Assembly: GCA_002197995.1 (NCBI GenBank)
Contig: NGZR01000001.1
Span: 12,729,501 to 12,793,500, forward strand
DNA length: 64,000 bases
DNA from: Gaeumannomyces sp. JS-464
Taxonomy: Eukaryota; Ascomycota; Sordariomycetes; Magnaporthales; Magnaporthaceae
Direction of reading: 5' to 3'
Shown: positions 36,324-48,073 of the stretch, in pieces
How the letters are laid out: every line of letters starts with the position of its first letter
How positions within the stretch are numbered: the stretch's first letter is position 1
Translations under genes and position numbers: made by a program
The notes under the pieces: generated by a model
What the model was told of the DNA's origin: nothing
Database searches by the model: none
The model's input: the letters and a program-made list of their open reading frames with translations, nothing else

Positions 36324-38385
36324 TTTAGCGTGCGAGGTTGATGAGTTGTGTGATGCGAGATGGGAGGCGTGGCGCGATAGCCAATTTTTTCTTCCTTTTT
36401 TTTTTCTTCGTGCCACTTGCTTGTTGTTGTTGCCGGCGACCTTCGAGACTCTTCTTTCCTGTCGCGCGCCGCGTGCGCAAATTCTCCTGTGAGCAAGGAT
36501 AAAATATGGCTAATGCGCAGATGGAAAACGGGCGATTGTCGATGCAATCCGGCAATTGAGTGCGGTCAGGAGGCTTTCCTGGTGCTGGTAATAAAAAGTG
36601 GCAAGGTGGTTAGGAGAAGGCGCGCAGAGCAAATTACAACTGCAGCGGGCGCACGAAAAGCGACAAAAGTTGGTGGTTGGAAAAGTCAGCAACCGAGCGC
36701 AAAAGGGTTCTCAAATGAAACCAGCCAGTCGAGTTTGGACAGCAGGTGGGTGATCATAATTTATAAGTGGCAGCCCCGTCTGTGGAGGTTAGGACGGGGG
36801 CGAGTTGTCCAGTTGGCAAGAAGAGTCTGATGAATTGATGGGGGAGGGTGGAGAGGGAAGAGAAGAAGAGAGAAGAGTGGGAAGAGAGAAAGGAAAGAAG
36901 ACACGGCCACGGGCGGCCACCAAGCTTCATTCTGGGCGTTGGGTCTTCAGGAAATTAATTCCGGCAGCAACTTGCGACATAAAACCCAGAGTTAACCTCC
37001 ATGCCTCACGCCTATAGGGCCGAGCTTGGGGCTGGTTGGTTGGTTGTGTCACCCAGACGAGCAGGGGAGGGAGCGTGGACCGAAGGCTGGCTGGGGGGTT
37101 TTTTTTCTCGAGCAAACGCCTCACACCTTAGGTACGCGTTACCTAACAGCCGTCCTGTCTATTGCATACACCTGCCCGACGAGATCGAACTAATCCTACC
37201 TACATTTTGCAAAACGATCCATGTCCACTCAAGATTCTCATCCGGCCAACTGGCCCGATGCTCCTCCTTTTTTTTCTTTTTTTTTTTCTTTTCTTCTTCC
37301 CTCCCGCATCGGTGGGTAGACAGTATACCTCCTCGTAGACAACAGTTGGGGCTCACCGTTAGTAGATGGGTGATGCAGGTATCCTGATCCCGATAGGCGT
37401 GCGGAGCTATCAAAATCTGAACAGGCTGGTGGCAGTATCCGGGGTGCATTTTCATTGGCAGGGGGCCTTGTTGTCTTCTGCCCCATCATGGCGCGCATCG
37501 GAGTTGCAGGACCATGTGCGCGGTAAATGCGACCTTTGGAGCGACCACGGCGGGTTATCTGCCTGCCAAGACACCCAGGTGAGTAGGTCAGGTAGGTAGA
37601 AACGGCAATTTTGGAATGCGAACGTAGGCTGGGTGCAGTCAACCTGTGGTGCACCGGTTGCGTGATGAGATCGCGTCTGGTGGTCGCATTGGAGCTCGGC
37701 CCGAGCGTCCTCTCTTCCTCAGCTGTTTTGTGAAAGAGGCCCACTCACTCACTGTCCATGGAATGCGTTCTTCTCTGTGAGAGCAACCTACCAATCACTC
37801 CAGCTGATGCCAGATCGCAAATTCGTCTCATCGCAGGCTTTCCCACGGGATATCGGGCAACCTACTTCACCAGCGGCCAAGAGTTGGACAGCGACGAATT
37901 GAACAACACTAATCCAGTATGACCTATGACTCCAGGCTCCACCTCCATCTGCAACCTCGCCAAGTACCGACCTTCACTCCCGTCGTCATCAGCCTAAACC
38001 TTAAGACTCAACTAAATCGCCACCACCTCCATATGCGCGCTGACGGGCTGGTAAGCTGCCTTTACTTTTGCAAATCCGCGGCCAAGCCATTTCATTTCCT
38101 ACTTGTCCCAAATCTTGTGAGGTTATACCGTGCAACTATCTGGTACCCATGACCTGGAGAGAGAGCTCTCGGCAAAAGCGAGTCGTGGTTTCATAGCTGC
38201 ACGGGGCATACACGCGACTTTGGGTGTTACATCAACAGGTTTAATATGTGTCTACCCCGACCCATACCCAAGCAACAAGGCGCCAACCTAGGTACCTACT
38301 AGCATGTGTCTCTAGAGACAAGTCACACATACCCATCGATGTAGAGTCACCCAAGTCGATCGGAAGATGTTGTGTTTCTATCCCT
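36324..38385. other. Gene-free region
   Basis: About 2 kb with low-complexity tracts: purine-rich about 36840-36900 and a T/C tract about 37266-37300. Many short overlapping ORFs are present without domains. The right part is probably the 3' flank of SEN54 and the left part the promoter of the minus-strand gene starting at 36323. The motif CCTAGGTACCTAC occurs at 38287-38299. Confidence 0.5.
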
Positions 38386-39888
38386 TCACGCTCGGTGACG
38401 TCCCCGCCCGCCTCCTCTGCCCCTGCCGCCGCCTCCTCTAGCGCCGCCCCTCCCTCCTCTTGCGCCTAGCTTGCCGCCCCTCGGCGCCCCGGTTGTGTCG
38501 AACCGCGACGAGATGGACTCCTCCCCAAACGCGGCCTCGGCGAACCGCACGTAGTTGACGAGCCCGCGGTCCACGACCGCCATCACGACGCTGCGGTACC
38601 CGTGCTTGAGCCGCGGATACAGGTGCGCCGGCCCGGGCCCGAATCGGCGCGACGGCGGGTCCCAGGGGCTCGACGCCAGCAGCGCCGACACCTCGCTCAG
38701 CGACGGCACCACCGTGTCGCGCGCGTCCGCGACCGCCACATGGAAATCGGGCGGGCCCGGCCGCGTCTTGGAGAAGCCTTCCGAGTTGGACGCCTTCCAG
38801 ACGTGGTAATGGATCCGGAACGGGTCGGCGGGCCCTGGGGGCGGCTCCTGCGTGTGCTCTGCCGGCACGTGTCGGGGAACGACATGCAGCTGCTCAAATA
38901 CCTTCTCGTATGACCGGTATAGACCGGGGCGGACCAGCGGCCCATACGCCGCCGCCGGATTTGCTGCGCATCCCCCACGAGACGGGGAGATGAGCGAGAA
39001 TAGCCACTGCCATATCGTAGTCTGTGCCTTCGTCGGTGGCTGCGGGGTTGTTTGCGACACCAGGGGCGCTCTGAGAACAATGTAACCACACCTCCTCAGG
39101 TTGGCGTAAACCTGATATTTTTCAAGGGTCACCTTTCCGCGCTCACCCTCGCTCCCTATCAGTAGCGAGTAGGCTGCCTGGAGACTGAATGGCACCCCGA
39201 GGTCATACTCATCCACCTCGACCTCCTCAGCAGCCTTCCCCGGGGTGGTTGCGATCACCTCGCTCCCTTCAGGACCTTCGGAAGAAGCACGTTGCGGCTC
39301 TGGCTTGCCCGGGAAGAGCTCCTCCAGGGGACGAGTTGGCCACCAGAGATCTAGCGAGCCACGCTCGACCAGAAATAGCGCCTCCTCCGGCAGAAGCCAG
39401 AGCTTGTTCCAGCCGGGTTGGCTCTTGCTGACGTTCGGAATGTGCCTGCCCGTCGAGATGAGCCAGCGGCCCGAGTCCGCCTCGAGGGCCACGACTCGGT
39501 CTCGAGGGCACACCTCGCGCTTCTGCTCGGTGTCCCTCGTCGCCGTCGCCACCTTGGGGCTGCTGTCGGCGCCGTCCTCCGGGAGGTCGGCCCACGCGTC
39601 GGGAAAGTACCACCCCCTGCACCAGTTGTTCGCCTTGTGGACCCTCGTGTACTCCAGCACCTCCTCCATGGCCTGGCGGCTCTGTTCCAGCGCCGTCTCC
39701 TGCGCCCGCGTCCCGTGCGCCTCAAAGTCCTTCTCGCCCTTGCGGATGGACTGGCTCGAGAAGCCTTTCTTGTTGAACACGGAGAATTGTCGGAAGTCCT
39801 GCACCTCGTCATCGATTTCCTCCGCCGTCGCGGCACCGTTGTCGCCAGGCTGAGCTGCAGCCGGCGCTGTGTCGTCGTCGAAAGCCAT
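38386..39888 (-). CDS. SEN54: tRNA-splicing endonuclease subunit SEN54
   Basis: Structural subunit of the SEN2-SEN34-SEN15-SEN54 endonuclease that removes tRNA introns. The likely start is MAFDDDTAPA at 39888, because the family signature FRQFSVFNKKGFSSQ comes about 35 residues later. IRKGEKDFEAHGT, the SRQAMEEVLEYTRVHK helix and GWYFPDAW follow. The central part has LEADSGRWLISTGRHIP and the EEALFLVERGSLDLWW helix, then FSLQAAYSLLIG and EKYQVYANLRRCGYIVLRAP. The C-terminal domain has RIHYHVWKASNSEGFSK and PDFHVAVADA. After the domain, an Arg/Gly repeat tail (ARGGRGGARGGGGRGRGGG) ends the protein at 38386. It is a single exon with an intact frame, about 500 aa. The RGG tail is an unusual extra for this family as far as I know. 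Confidence 0.92.
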   Translation of the reverse strand: MAFDDDTAPAAAQPGDNGAATAEEIDDEVQDFRQFSVFNKKGFSSQSIRKGEKDFEAHGTRAQETALEQSRQAMEEVLEYTRVHKANNWCRGWYFPDAWADLPEDGADSSPKVATATRDTEQKREVCPRDRVVALEADSGRWLISTGRHIPNVSKSQPGWNKLWLLPEEALFLVERGSLDLWWPTRPLEELFPGKPEPQRASSEGPEGSEVIATTPGKAAEEVEVDEYDLGVPFSLQAAYSLLIGSEGERGKVTLEKYQVYANLRRCGYIVLRAPLVSQTTPQPPTKAQTTIWQWLFSLISPSRGGCAANPAAAYGPLVRPGLYRSYEKVFEQLHVVPRHVPAEHTQEPPPGPADPFRIHYHVWKASNSEGFSKTRPGPPDFHVAVADARDTVVPSLSEVSALLASSPWDPPSRRFGPGPAHLYPRLKHGYRSVVMAVVDRGLVNYVRFAEAAFGEESISSRFDTTGAPRGGKLGARGGRGGARGGGGRGRGGGRGRHRA

Positions 39889-40905
39889 GGCTTCGTATGT
39901 CCCCGGTGCGCCTAGTAGACTACTCCCTCTCAATTATATTTAGGTCAGCTAAGGAACAGAGATTCGATATCAGGTTACTTGGTGGTACTTACATATCCTG
40001 CGGTAATTGTTGGCGTGGAGGAGCTGCTTAGCTTCCTGCCACCCACCGAACCGTGCTCTAGGGCCTAGCCGGGGAGGACGATAATCCCCGGATCACCTAG
40101 CCGGCCGCAAAGAGACTGATCCTTCTGGGAAATGTCTTTCCATTTATCTAGCCTTGGCTGTAGGTAGCCAGGGAGTAGGTACCTAGGTAGGTAGAGAGGG
40201 CGAGAGTCATACAAACAAAAAAAAAAAAAAAATAAGGATTTGCCGATATGAGTCCACCAATATTCCAACCCTAACCCTGCCTACGATATTATATCACTTC
40301 CTCAGTCAAGCCGTCGCGTATGATCGTTGAACACTGATTGTCACAAAGGTTATTGACACAAAGGCGCGTGGCGTTGTATTTGGGATACCATATATTTATT
40401 CCTAGCTGGTAGTACATCGACCACCCAATTCCAGGGGAGAGCCTGCGATGCAGCCGTGGCTCGGATATTTGCAGTGATCCTGTCTCTGGTCTGACATCAC
40501 TGACAAGAGATTGCTTACTTTGATAGGTCACCAGACTGCGAAGACACGAGTGATAGCTTGCCTCGTCCATTTATCCACCTGCTCGATCGCGCACATGTCG
40601 CCTCGATCCCTTCCTGCGTGTTGGGTCACGGTCAGTAGCTCCGAGTGCTAGCACGAACCTTGCGAACGACCCCCAACGTCTCGAGCAGGCGCCTAGCATT
40701 GAGTCTCAAGAGACGCGCTGTGCCAGAGGTGCATCGCATTACAGCAGCGCCTCGCCTGGGTCATAGCTGACATCATTGGATAGCAGCAGGCGTGGGATCG
40801 GTCCCGGCCTGGCCATTTACCATGCTGCGTCATCGAAGCGGGCGTTAGGCGACCAGCTCTTGGTCTTTTTCCCCATCATTTGATTTGTGCCTGAATCCTC
40901 CCCTT
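39889..40905. other. Spacer upstream of SEN54
   Basis: About 1 kb between two minus-strand genes. It contains a perfect copy of the recurrent palindromic motif, GTAGGTACCTAGGTAGGTAG at 40175-40194, and a short A-run near 40220. No gene is seen. Confidence 0.55.
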
Positions 40906-41488
40906 TCAACCGGCCAATGGGTTGGCGTGTAGGGTAACGCGCTCAATGACTATCTTCTCCTTGGGCCTGTTCTTCTTGTCGACCTCGATAGCCTCGATCT
41001 TGGCCAGGGTTCGCAGGCTGTCATCGCCAATGGTCTTGCCGAAGACGGTGTTGAGGCCGTCTAGATGGGGCGCCTTGTCGAAGAGCACGAAGAACTGGCT
41101 GCCGTTGGTGCCGGGGCCCTTGTTGGCCATGGAGACGACGCCGCGCTCGTTGTGCCGCAGGGCCGGTCGAATCTCGTCCTCGAACATGCCGCCCCAGATG
41201 GACGGCCGCCTTTGGGGTTCTCGGGAGGCGACGGCTCGGCAGGCTGGCCGGCCTGGGCCATGAAGCCCGGGATCAGACGGTGAAAGGGCGAGTTGTCATA
41301 GTACTTGGACGCGCACAGGGCGAGGAAGTTCTGCACAAGTAGGTAGGTGGTCAGTTAGGCGCGGGAGGTGATGCACGACAACCAAGGATGAGCGGTGGAG
41401 AGCTATTTACCTCGGCTGTTTTGGGAACGCTCTCGCAAAACACCTCGATCTTCAAGTCCCCAGCGGTGGTGTGAAGCGTCACTGACAT
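40906..41488 (-). CDS. PPIL3-type cyclophilin
   Basis: Peptidyl-prolyl cis-trans isomerase of the PPIL3 family, a small nuclear cyclophilin found in spliceosomes. Exon 1 (41411-41488) encodes MSVTLHTTAGDLKIEVFCES and VPKTAE. The 80-nt intron (41331-41410, GTAAAT donor, CAG acceptor, phase 0) leads to NFLALCASKYYDNSPFHR, IPGFMAQAG, SIWGGMFEDEIRPALRHN, GVVSMANKGPGTNGSQFF and the final VTLHANPLAG. Catalytic Arg is present in FHRLIPGF; FVLFDKAPHLD completes the pocket. A single missing base near 41203-41206 puts the part before SIWGG and the part after it in different frames. This is probably a sequencing indel, because both parts are perfectly conserved. Confidence 0.92.
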
Positions 41489-44299
41489 TATCGTGCGTAG
41501 CGGGTGGGGTTATCAAGTATCAAACAGATAGGTGGATGGCAATGATGCAAGCGCGTGGACTGCTCGAGACAGCGCCTGGATGCGGAGCCGAACACCCCGG
41601 GGCAGTTTTTTTAGTCGAAGCTTGTCTGGAGCTCCGGATAGGCGCGGCTGCGCACGGGCGATCCCAGCCAACCCAAAATCCTGGGGAGAAATGGCATCCC
41701 TTGTCCCCTGGCCCTGGCATCCTGCAGGGCGAGTTTGTCGAGGCGGGGTCCAACCTGAGAATGGATAGGAGGGGCAGCCTGTCCCGGAGGAAAAGCAACG
41801 GATGGACGGCCCTATTCCACGACCTGCAAACACACGGCAACGCAGAGAGGTCTCAATCTCAAAGCAGAGCGACTCCCGCCAGTCCAGCCATCTGCCAGGG
41901 GCAGGCCGCTTCTGGTCAGCTATCAGATTGCGCAAGGACAGCGCAGCTGAGTCAGCCTTGGCCAGCTGTGGAGACCTACGCCAGGTACGATCAAAAGAGA
42001 ACGCACGGGCGGGCGGCGGCACACTCAATCGCTGAAGGACGCGATGGAATTGAGATGGGCAATCTCCACCCGCTCTTCTCACAATTTTCGCCTCATTGCT
42101 CTTGTTTGACCTACCATTTGAACCCATGTTCTCTTTTCGGCCCATGTTTCTTTCTGGTTCAACGGCTCTGCAAGACATGTGCCAAACGCTAGTAGGTTGG
42201 TGCTACCAGGTCCTACAGACAATGGAGCACCAGCCCGCGCAACGGTGGTGCGAGAGCGGTGGCATCCAGGATTGCATGTCAGCTGTGCCCCTCAACTTCG
42301 TTTTGGCTAGGCGCATCCGCAGCATTAGGTAGGCGCGGATGGACTCAGCCCCCCAGATTCAAATTGTCCGCCCACGCGTCCGTCCTCGTACAATGCGCAA
42401 ATCACCCATCACCTTGGGGCGGCGGGCCACCTGTCGCTTGTGTCGCTGCCCGCCTGGCGCTGCTTATTGTCTTGTGGTACATGGTAGTATGCTTAGCTCG
42501 GGATAAACACCGAAGCCCCTCGTCTTCCGGGGGCCGATGCGATCAAGGGTTCAAGAAGGTGCTGTCGCGCAGGCGTGCATTGCTACTCTGCCCCTGAATT
42601 TTCATTGTTCCTAGGTCAGTCGGGTAGCTACAGTAGCTGCCTCGATATCATCAAGGCTGCCCATTCATGCTGATTGCAGCTGCGCATTTCGGGGATGGGG
42701 TGTTGGCGTTGGCTGGCACTGCCAACACAACTGGCTTGGTCTGATCCTCTCACAGGCGGTGCCGCGGCTGGGGTTCACCTGGACGACCTGTAGACATGCA
42801 TTAGTGAGCGAGCCCTGTGCCAGCCGCTCGTCCCGGCGCCAGGACTCAGCCCTGGCCTGACGCTTGACGGGGCTCGGCGTCCGTCTGTCTGTTTGGTTCT
42901 AAGGAGCGACGCGTCACGCGCGCTGAACAATCATTCGTCTCTGCTAAATTTGTCAGTCGGACAGGCCAAGGTTGGCGTTCAGGTTAGGGGCGAACATGTA
43001 AGACATTGGAGGGGAGAGCGGGCAGCCGAAAGCGGGTGAACCGTGAAGCCCTTTGAGGACACACCCGACGAGAAGCAAATCTGCGAGAGGCTGGCTGCGG
43101 GCGCATCTCGGGCACGCAGTGTGCAGCGAAGTGAGGTTTGCTTTTGCTAGTCTAGCATGTAGAGCGTGAGGTACCCAGGTACGCATACCTAGGTTGGGTC
43201 TTGCCCGTCGAGTCGGTGCCCTGTCCAACCAAGCAAAGCTTTCAGCCCCCCGGAACTCCACTCGATGCAGCGTCTGGTGGATTCCTTCCAAGTGCGGGAC
43301 CGAGCCGGCAGCACAGAGGAGACCTCCACCACCACCACCACCACCACCAGCAGTCCACCACACACCGTGCCCGCCCGCCCGCATCTGGCTGCCTGCCCTC
43401 CATGCGAACGACCTAAGCACAGATCCATCCACGGCATACCTTAGGAGGTACTGTATGTCCGCACACACGCAGCCCGGCCCAGCTGTTCGTCTCTCCTCAA
43501 ACCACGCTCGTGCCCTTCTCCCAGTCTTACCGCCGTCATCATTGTCCTTCCCCAGTCCTTGCCGCCGCCGCCCTCCCAAATCGACCTCCCACCCCGGCGA
43601 CGACAGCGAACCCCGCGACGAATTTGCCAGACAAGCGACACCAAAGACAGGCGGCGCATCCTTATTGAGCAGCGGACGGCAGCTGGGAATTGCGACAGAA
43701 CATCTTCTCGAGCTATTGGGCCGTGTTGTCCATGCCCTGTATTTACCTGAGGTAGCCGCCGGATGCCAGGTCCGCGAAACATCCGCCAGAGCCGACGCTA
43801 GGCAGCTCGCCGCATTGTGCGCCTGATTGGCGATACCTGCTGCCTCCACCGCCTCATTCCGCCCACGAAGCCCACCCGACCGGTCGGCGCACGCAACCAA
43901 GCACACCACCGGACGGCTCGAATGCTCATCACGACTGCTTGCACGAGCCTGCCCTGTACCCCACGTTCGGAATCCGGGCCAAATCACCTCAGAGGCAAAC
44001 CTCACTCCCAGCAAACCCCTGCCCCTAGACCTAAACAGGCCCGACCGACCGATCATCCGACCGACCAAGCAACCCACCTGCCAACCTGAGCATTGCTGGC
44101 AATCCACGCCCGCTCCCTTGACCGTCTCGGCATCCAAACCTAGCCCCTGGGCAGACCGACCGGCCAGGCCAGCGTCTCGTTGTGAACGAGGGAGGGCCTT
44201 CCCGTGCCGATCCCGACCCCTCGACCGACCCCTAGAGGACGCCGGGGGGCGCGCACACGCAGACAGCCAGCTCGGGGGTACTCTCGAGCTCTGTTTTCA
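41489..44299. other. Long gene-free region
   Basis: About 2.8 kb between the divergent PPIL3-type and arrestin-like genes. Long ORFs on both strands (41395-42192 plus, 42953-44137 minus, 43194-43826 plus) have Cys/Trp/Arg-rich, random-looking composition and overlap each other. I do not call them. A CCA/ACC microsatellite lies at about 43325-43350. The C-rich last 700 bases look like the leader of the arrestin-like gene. Confidence 0.5.
43325..43350 (+). repeat. CCA trinucleotide microsatellite
   Basis: About eight tandem copies of CCA/ACC in the non-coding interval upstream of the arrestin-like gene. No function is suggested. Confidence 0.85.
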
Positions 44300-45921
44300 A
44301 TGAGCACGGCCACCACCTTCTTCCGCCGCATCTCGAATCACACAGAGAACCACGGTGTTCTCCGTGCTGACCCCCAGCCCGGACAATGGCTGCCTCGGTC
44401 AGGATCTCGGGCCCTCCCAACAGCAGTTTCTTGGTGGCTACCCAGGAATATCTGCAACCCTGGTGAGTCCCTTTGCTTGGGGACGTTGACAGTCTCTATT
44501 CCTTTTCTTCTTTTCTGCTTCGCTACATGCCTCCCTTGTCGCGGGTATAGCCGTCGTGCGGTTTCGCCTCGGAGGCAAAGAATGCATCATGACGTTTCTG
44601 CTCCCTTCTCTCCATTCCTCGCTCGTCTCGCGCCGTGTCGTGACCCATACCCCACATACGCCATTGCATCGGCTAACAGCATTCGACCACCGACGCTCCC
44701 CGTTTAGCCTCGAATAGAAGGCAAGGTTGAAATCAGGCCATCTCAGGGATACTCGATGCCTGTTGGCATCTCGCTGGTCAGGATATGTCTCCAAAGGAGA
44801 GAGTCAATACACCCAGCCGCAGACAACATGGCCAAGAAGCACCTGGGCACGCCAAGGCGCGAGACTGTCGACATTGTAGGCAAGGAGCACCTGTTATTCC
44901 GGTGTCAGGATGGCAAGGAGTCCGAGAGCGTCATCGCCATGGATCTCCCCTTTGTCCTCTTCATTCCGTTTGGTCGCGGCGGCGAAGAGACCAACCGCAG
45001 GATACCGCCTGCGTCACTACAGCTGGCCAGCCGCACCGCCGAGACTTTCTACGAGCTTATTGTCACGGTACAACAGGGCGCCAGCGACCAGTTCAAGTAT
45101 GCTTTTCCCCTACCGTTGCAGAGGTATGACACACTCTCGACTTTTGGCATGTATAACCGGCCCGAGAGCAAGGTCGCAACGGCCGACAACATCATCACGC
45201 TCGCCACTTCACTCCCGCGCTGGAGCTACGGCCCGCTGGACCCCATAACCGTCTACATCAGGCTTGCTCCGAACCCCGACTGGATGAACAAGGCCAGGCG
45301 CGTCACCATAAACAAGATCACGCTGAGCATCGAGGAGGAGATCACGTACAACCCGGAGGGCGACGAGCCGACCAAAAAGGTCAACAGGATCGCCAAACAC
45401 ACCCAGAACGTCGGCACCAAGATGCCTGAGGCCGGCTACACCACAAATCTCGGCCTCGTCTTCCCCTCGCGTGACCTGAGGGACTCAGAGGGCATCATGC
45501 GGAAGGGCGAACCGTCCAGGTTTCCCAACTATGAGGTCACCTCCTTTACCACCACCTCCACTCTTTATAAGATTGAATTTTTTCTCACAGTGAAGGTTCG
45601 TGCCCTACCCCTATGTCCGCCTTGAATTTAATTTGATCGTGGTTTGTTTTTGCTGACATGCCGACTCTGCATGACAAGGCTTCCATGAGCTCTGCACGTG
45701 ACATTGTACTCCGGCAACCCATCGTCATCTGCCCCTTGGACCAACAAGCCTGTAAGGAGGAGATCGAGGCCATTGAAGTGGCAGCGAGAGATGCGTCCAT
45801 GGTCGATCCCAACAACCCCTTCTTGCCTGCCAGGACAATAGTGCTCGCCAGCCAGTCAGACTCACTACGACATCTTGGCCTCTGTCTCGTCGGTGGGAAG
45901 AAAAAGCCATTAATCGAATGA
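44300..45921 (+). CDS. Arrestin-like (alpha-arrestin) protein
   Basis: Predicted cytoplasmic arrestin-fold adaptor, a class that commonly recruits Rsp5-type ubiquitin ligase to membrane transporters. The start is at 44300 (MSTATTFFRRISNHTEN). Exon 1 ends at 44462 before GTGAGT, and an intron (44463-44707, TTTAG) leads to PRIEGKVEIRPSQGYSM, SLVRICLQRRESIHP and FVLFIPFGRGGEETNRR (arrestin N-like beta sheet). YGPLDPITVYIRLAPNP and ITLSIEEEITYNP then mark the C-like sheet. A second intron (45596-45678) leads to IVLRQPIVICP and the stop at 45921. In exon 1 the frame shifts twice, near 44370 and at GGTGGC near 44433 (one G short), probably by sequencing indels. An alternative start is MAASVRISGPPNS at 44386. 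I see no PPxY motif, so ligase binding may be indirect. Confidence 0.8.
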
Positions 45922-46761
45922 TGAGGCTCGAGACCTACACGGCTAATAAATAGTTGAGGGGCCATACTGAGCGCTCCCCCATCCTCTCCCGTTTCGAGAC
46001 TTCGTCTGGCCTGCGGAGACCCGTCAGGGCGCCTCTAGGCGCTCTCCACTTCCGGATGTGAGCTTGTTGATACCGCTCGGGGCATGCCGGACCACGCAGA
46101 ATCGTCTCGCGCTCTGAGCCATTGTAAGCAATAGTCTGGCTAGATCGCCGGCTGTTGTTCTAATATGGTGTCTGGCGTGAGGCTTGCAGGTCCAATAATG
46201 GGACGGAGCTGGGGATAATGTCATTGACCTCGTGGCCCCATGAGGTGCTTCAAGGGAATGAGCAGAAGGGTCGCTCATCGAGCTCTCCTGTGCGCTCGTC
46301 TAACGCACCTGATCTGCCGAGCCGTCAGCGGCAGCAAGAGAGGAAGATGCACAACAGCGCAGCTGGTGGACGATTTGGGTAAGAAGGCATCCGCTTTTGG
46401 AAGGCGATGGCGGCATTACGGCTTGCGGCCACATATGTCTAGGCCTAGATGTCAGCCGTGTTCTCGATGCCCCTAGGTTCGAACTTGCTCACGGTGTAGA
46501 GTTTCTCGGACTCTGGCAGAGAACGCCACGACGGCTTGGGACGCAGATAATGGGCAGATCAGGGCGAGAGTCAGTGCCGACTACCTGTTCTTGCTTCTCG
46601 TTTCCCACTTCTTTATTTTCCCCGCCCTGACACTAATCTCTCTTCTACGCACCATTTACTTTTGTTTCTTGGAGGCCTGGGATGGGTGGCGCGGATATAT
46701 GGCTGGGGGCGTCGGTTGAACTTGTCATGATTTAGTTTGGGAGCGGGAGCGGGCTTTCTTG

Positions 46762-46793
<32 letters not shown>

Positions 46794-48073
46794 TTTTGGA
46801 CAACTGGGCATCTACCTTTGTTTCTTCCTTCCCTCCTTCCATTCCGCCTCCTCCATACCTATCCAAAGAAGACTCGGTTCAGTAGCCGATCGAGGCATCA
46901 GCGGCTTAGGGGAAGAGGGTTGTGCATGCTGGCAAGTCTGAATATATGTTTCTGACGGTGTTTGGACGCGCGGTGGGCTGGCCGCTTACATGGAGACTCT
47001 CGACGCCGGAGCATCTTTTCTCTGGTTCCCTTGAGTGCCCTATGGTTCTTGATATCAGGAGGCCAGGGTATCTCTTCATTTGGAATATCGGTCGATTCCT
47101 GGCGGCGCTCAATATTTTCTTACACGTTTAACGCCGAGTACCAGTATAGGTATCATGGTGTACAATACATACATAGATTCAGCCCAACAAACACTACACC
47201 CCATTCGCAACCTTCTGGCGCGTCTACAAAGCATCGGTGGTACATTTCGAGCGTCACTAGATGCAGGGCTTGGAATGTGTTATCTTTTATCCCTTTTTTC
47301 TTTTTTTCTTTTTTCTTCTTTCGCTTAGCAACCTCCACTCCCTATCTATCTATTCGGCAACATGTTCAGATGTGAGAGTTCGACTGTCGCCGTGGGGGAT
47401 AGCCATGAAACCCCCTTCAATATGCAATGCCTTGTCCCGTCGTTCTTTCGATAGGCAGAGATGGGCGTTCAGCCCAATCCTTACAAACACTCACACCCGC
47501 ACCGGTTCGCCAGATTTTATGTTTCAGACCGCTAGAATCCCAGTGCAGGTCAAAGCAACAACCAGACACAAAGAGTACGTCTGTACTCTACAGAAAATGA
47601 CAAGAGAGGAGAGAAAATGAAGGAGGTCATGAAAATAAAAGATGGACAGAAGATCGATGATCCCTGCCAGTCCCGTCCCGAGTCAGGGAGCTGAAAAATG
47701 AAATCCGTTAGCGACTTAAAGATTGACGCGTTTAAAATAGCCCGGGATATTGGGCGAATGGTCTGCTACCCTGCGGAGATAGGGAGTAATCCCATCCTCC
47801 GAAGTTTCCAAACTCACGAGGCGAAGGGGGTGCTATCTTTACTCTGAAGAGTTGGGGGAACACAAGGGGATTGATTGTGAAAATGGACAGAGAAGAAAAA
47901 GGACGGCGACTTCGATACTCTCATGGTGGAGTGGTGGTCAGTGACCTTGCCGCAGCCGACGGACCAGTCAGGCCACATCATCGCATGTCTTGAGCCTCTA
48001 GCCAGGGGCTACGCCGCGCCATGTGACGCACGCTTGATTTCGGCAGTCGTCTCGAACACAAAGCCGCCAGCTA
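45922..48073. other. Convergent gene-free region
   Basis: About 2.1 kb between the ends of the arrestin-like gene and HSF1. It contains a run of 29 T at 46762-46790 and a second T/C-rich tract near 47290-47330. ORFs here are short and without domains. Confidence 0.5.
46762..46790 (+). repeat. T29 homopolymer
   Basis: A run of 29 T in non-coding DNA. The length is uncertain in view of the homopolymer errors seen elsewhere. Confidence 0.9.

Noticed and set aside
40267..40278. Two telomere-like AACCCT units
   Set aside because: Only two repeats, in ordinary intergenic DNA between housekeeping genes; expected by chance.
42953..44137. 394-aa minus-strand ORF
   Set aside because: Cys/Trp/Arg-rich random composition, a long Gly run made by a CCA microsatellite, overlap with an equally long plus-strand ORF, and no domain.
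46470..46495. GGTTCGAAC resembling a tRNA B box
   Set aside because: No matching A box or cloverleaf arms upstream.
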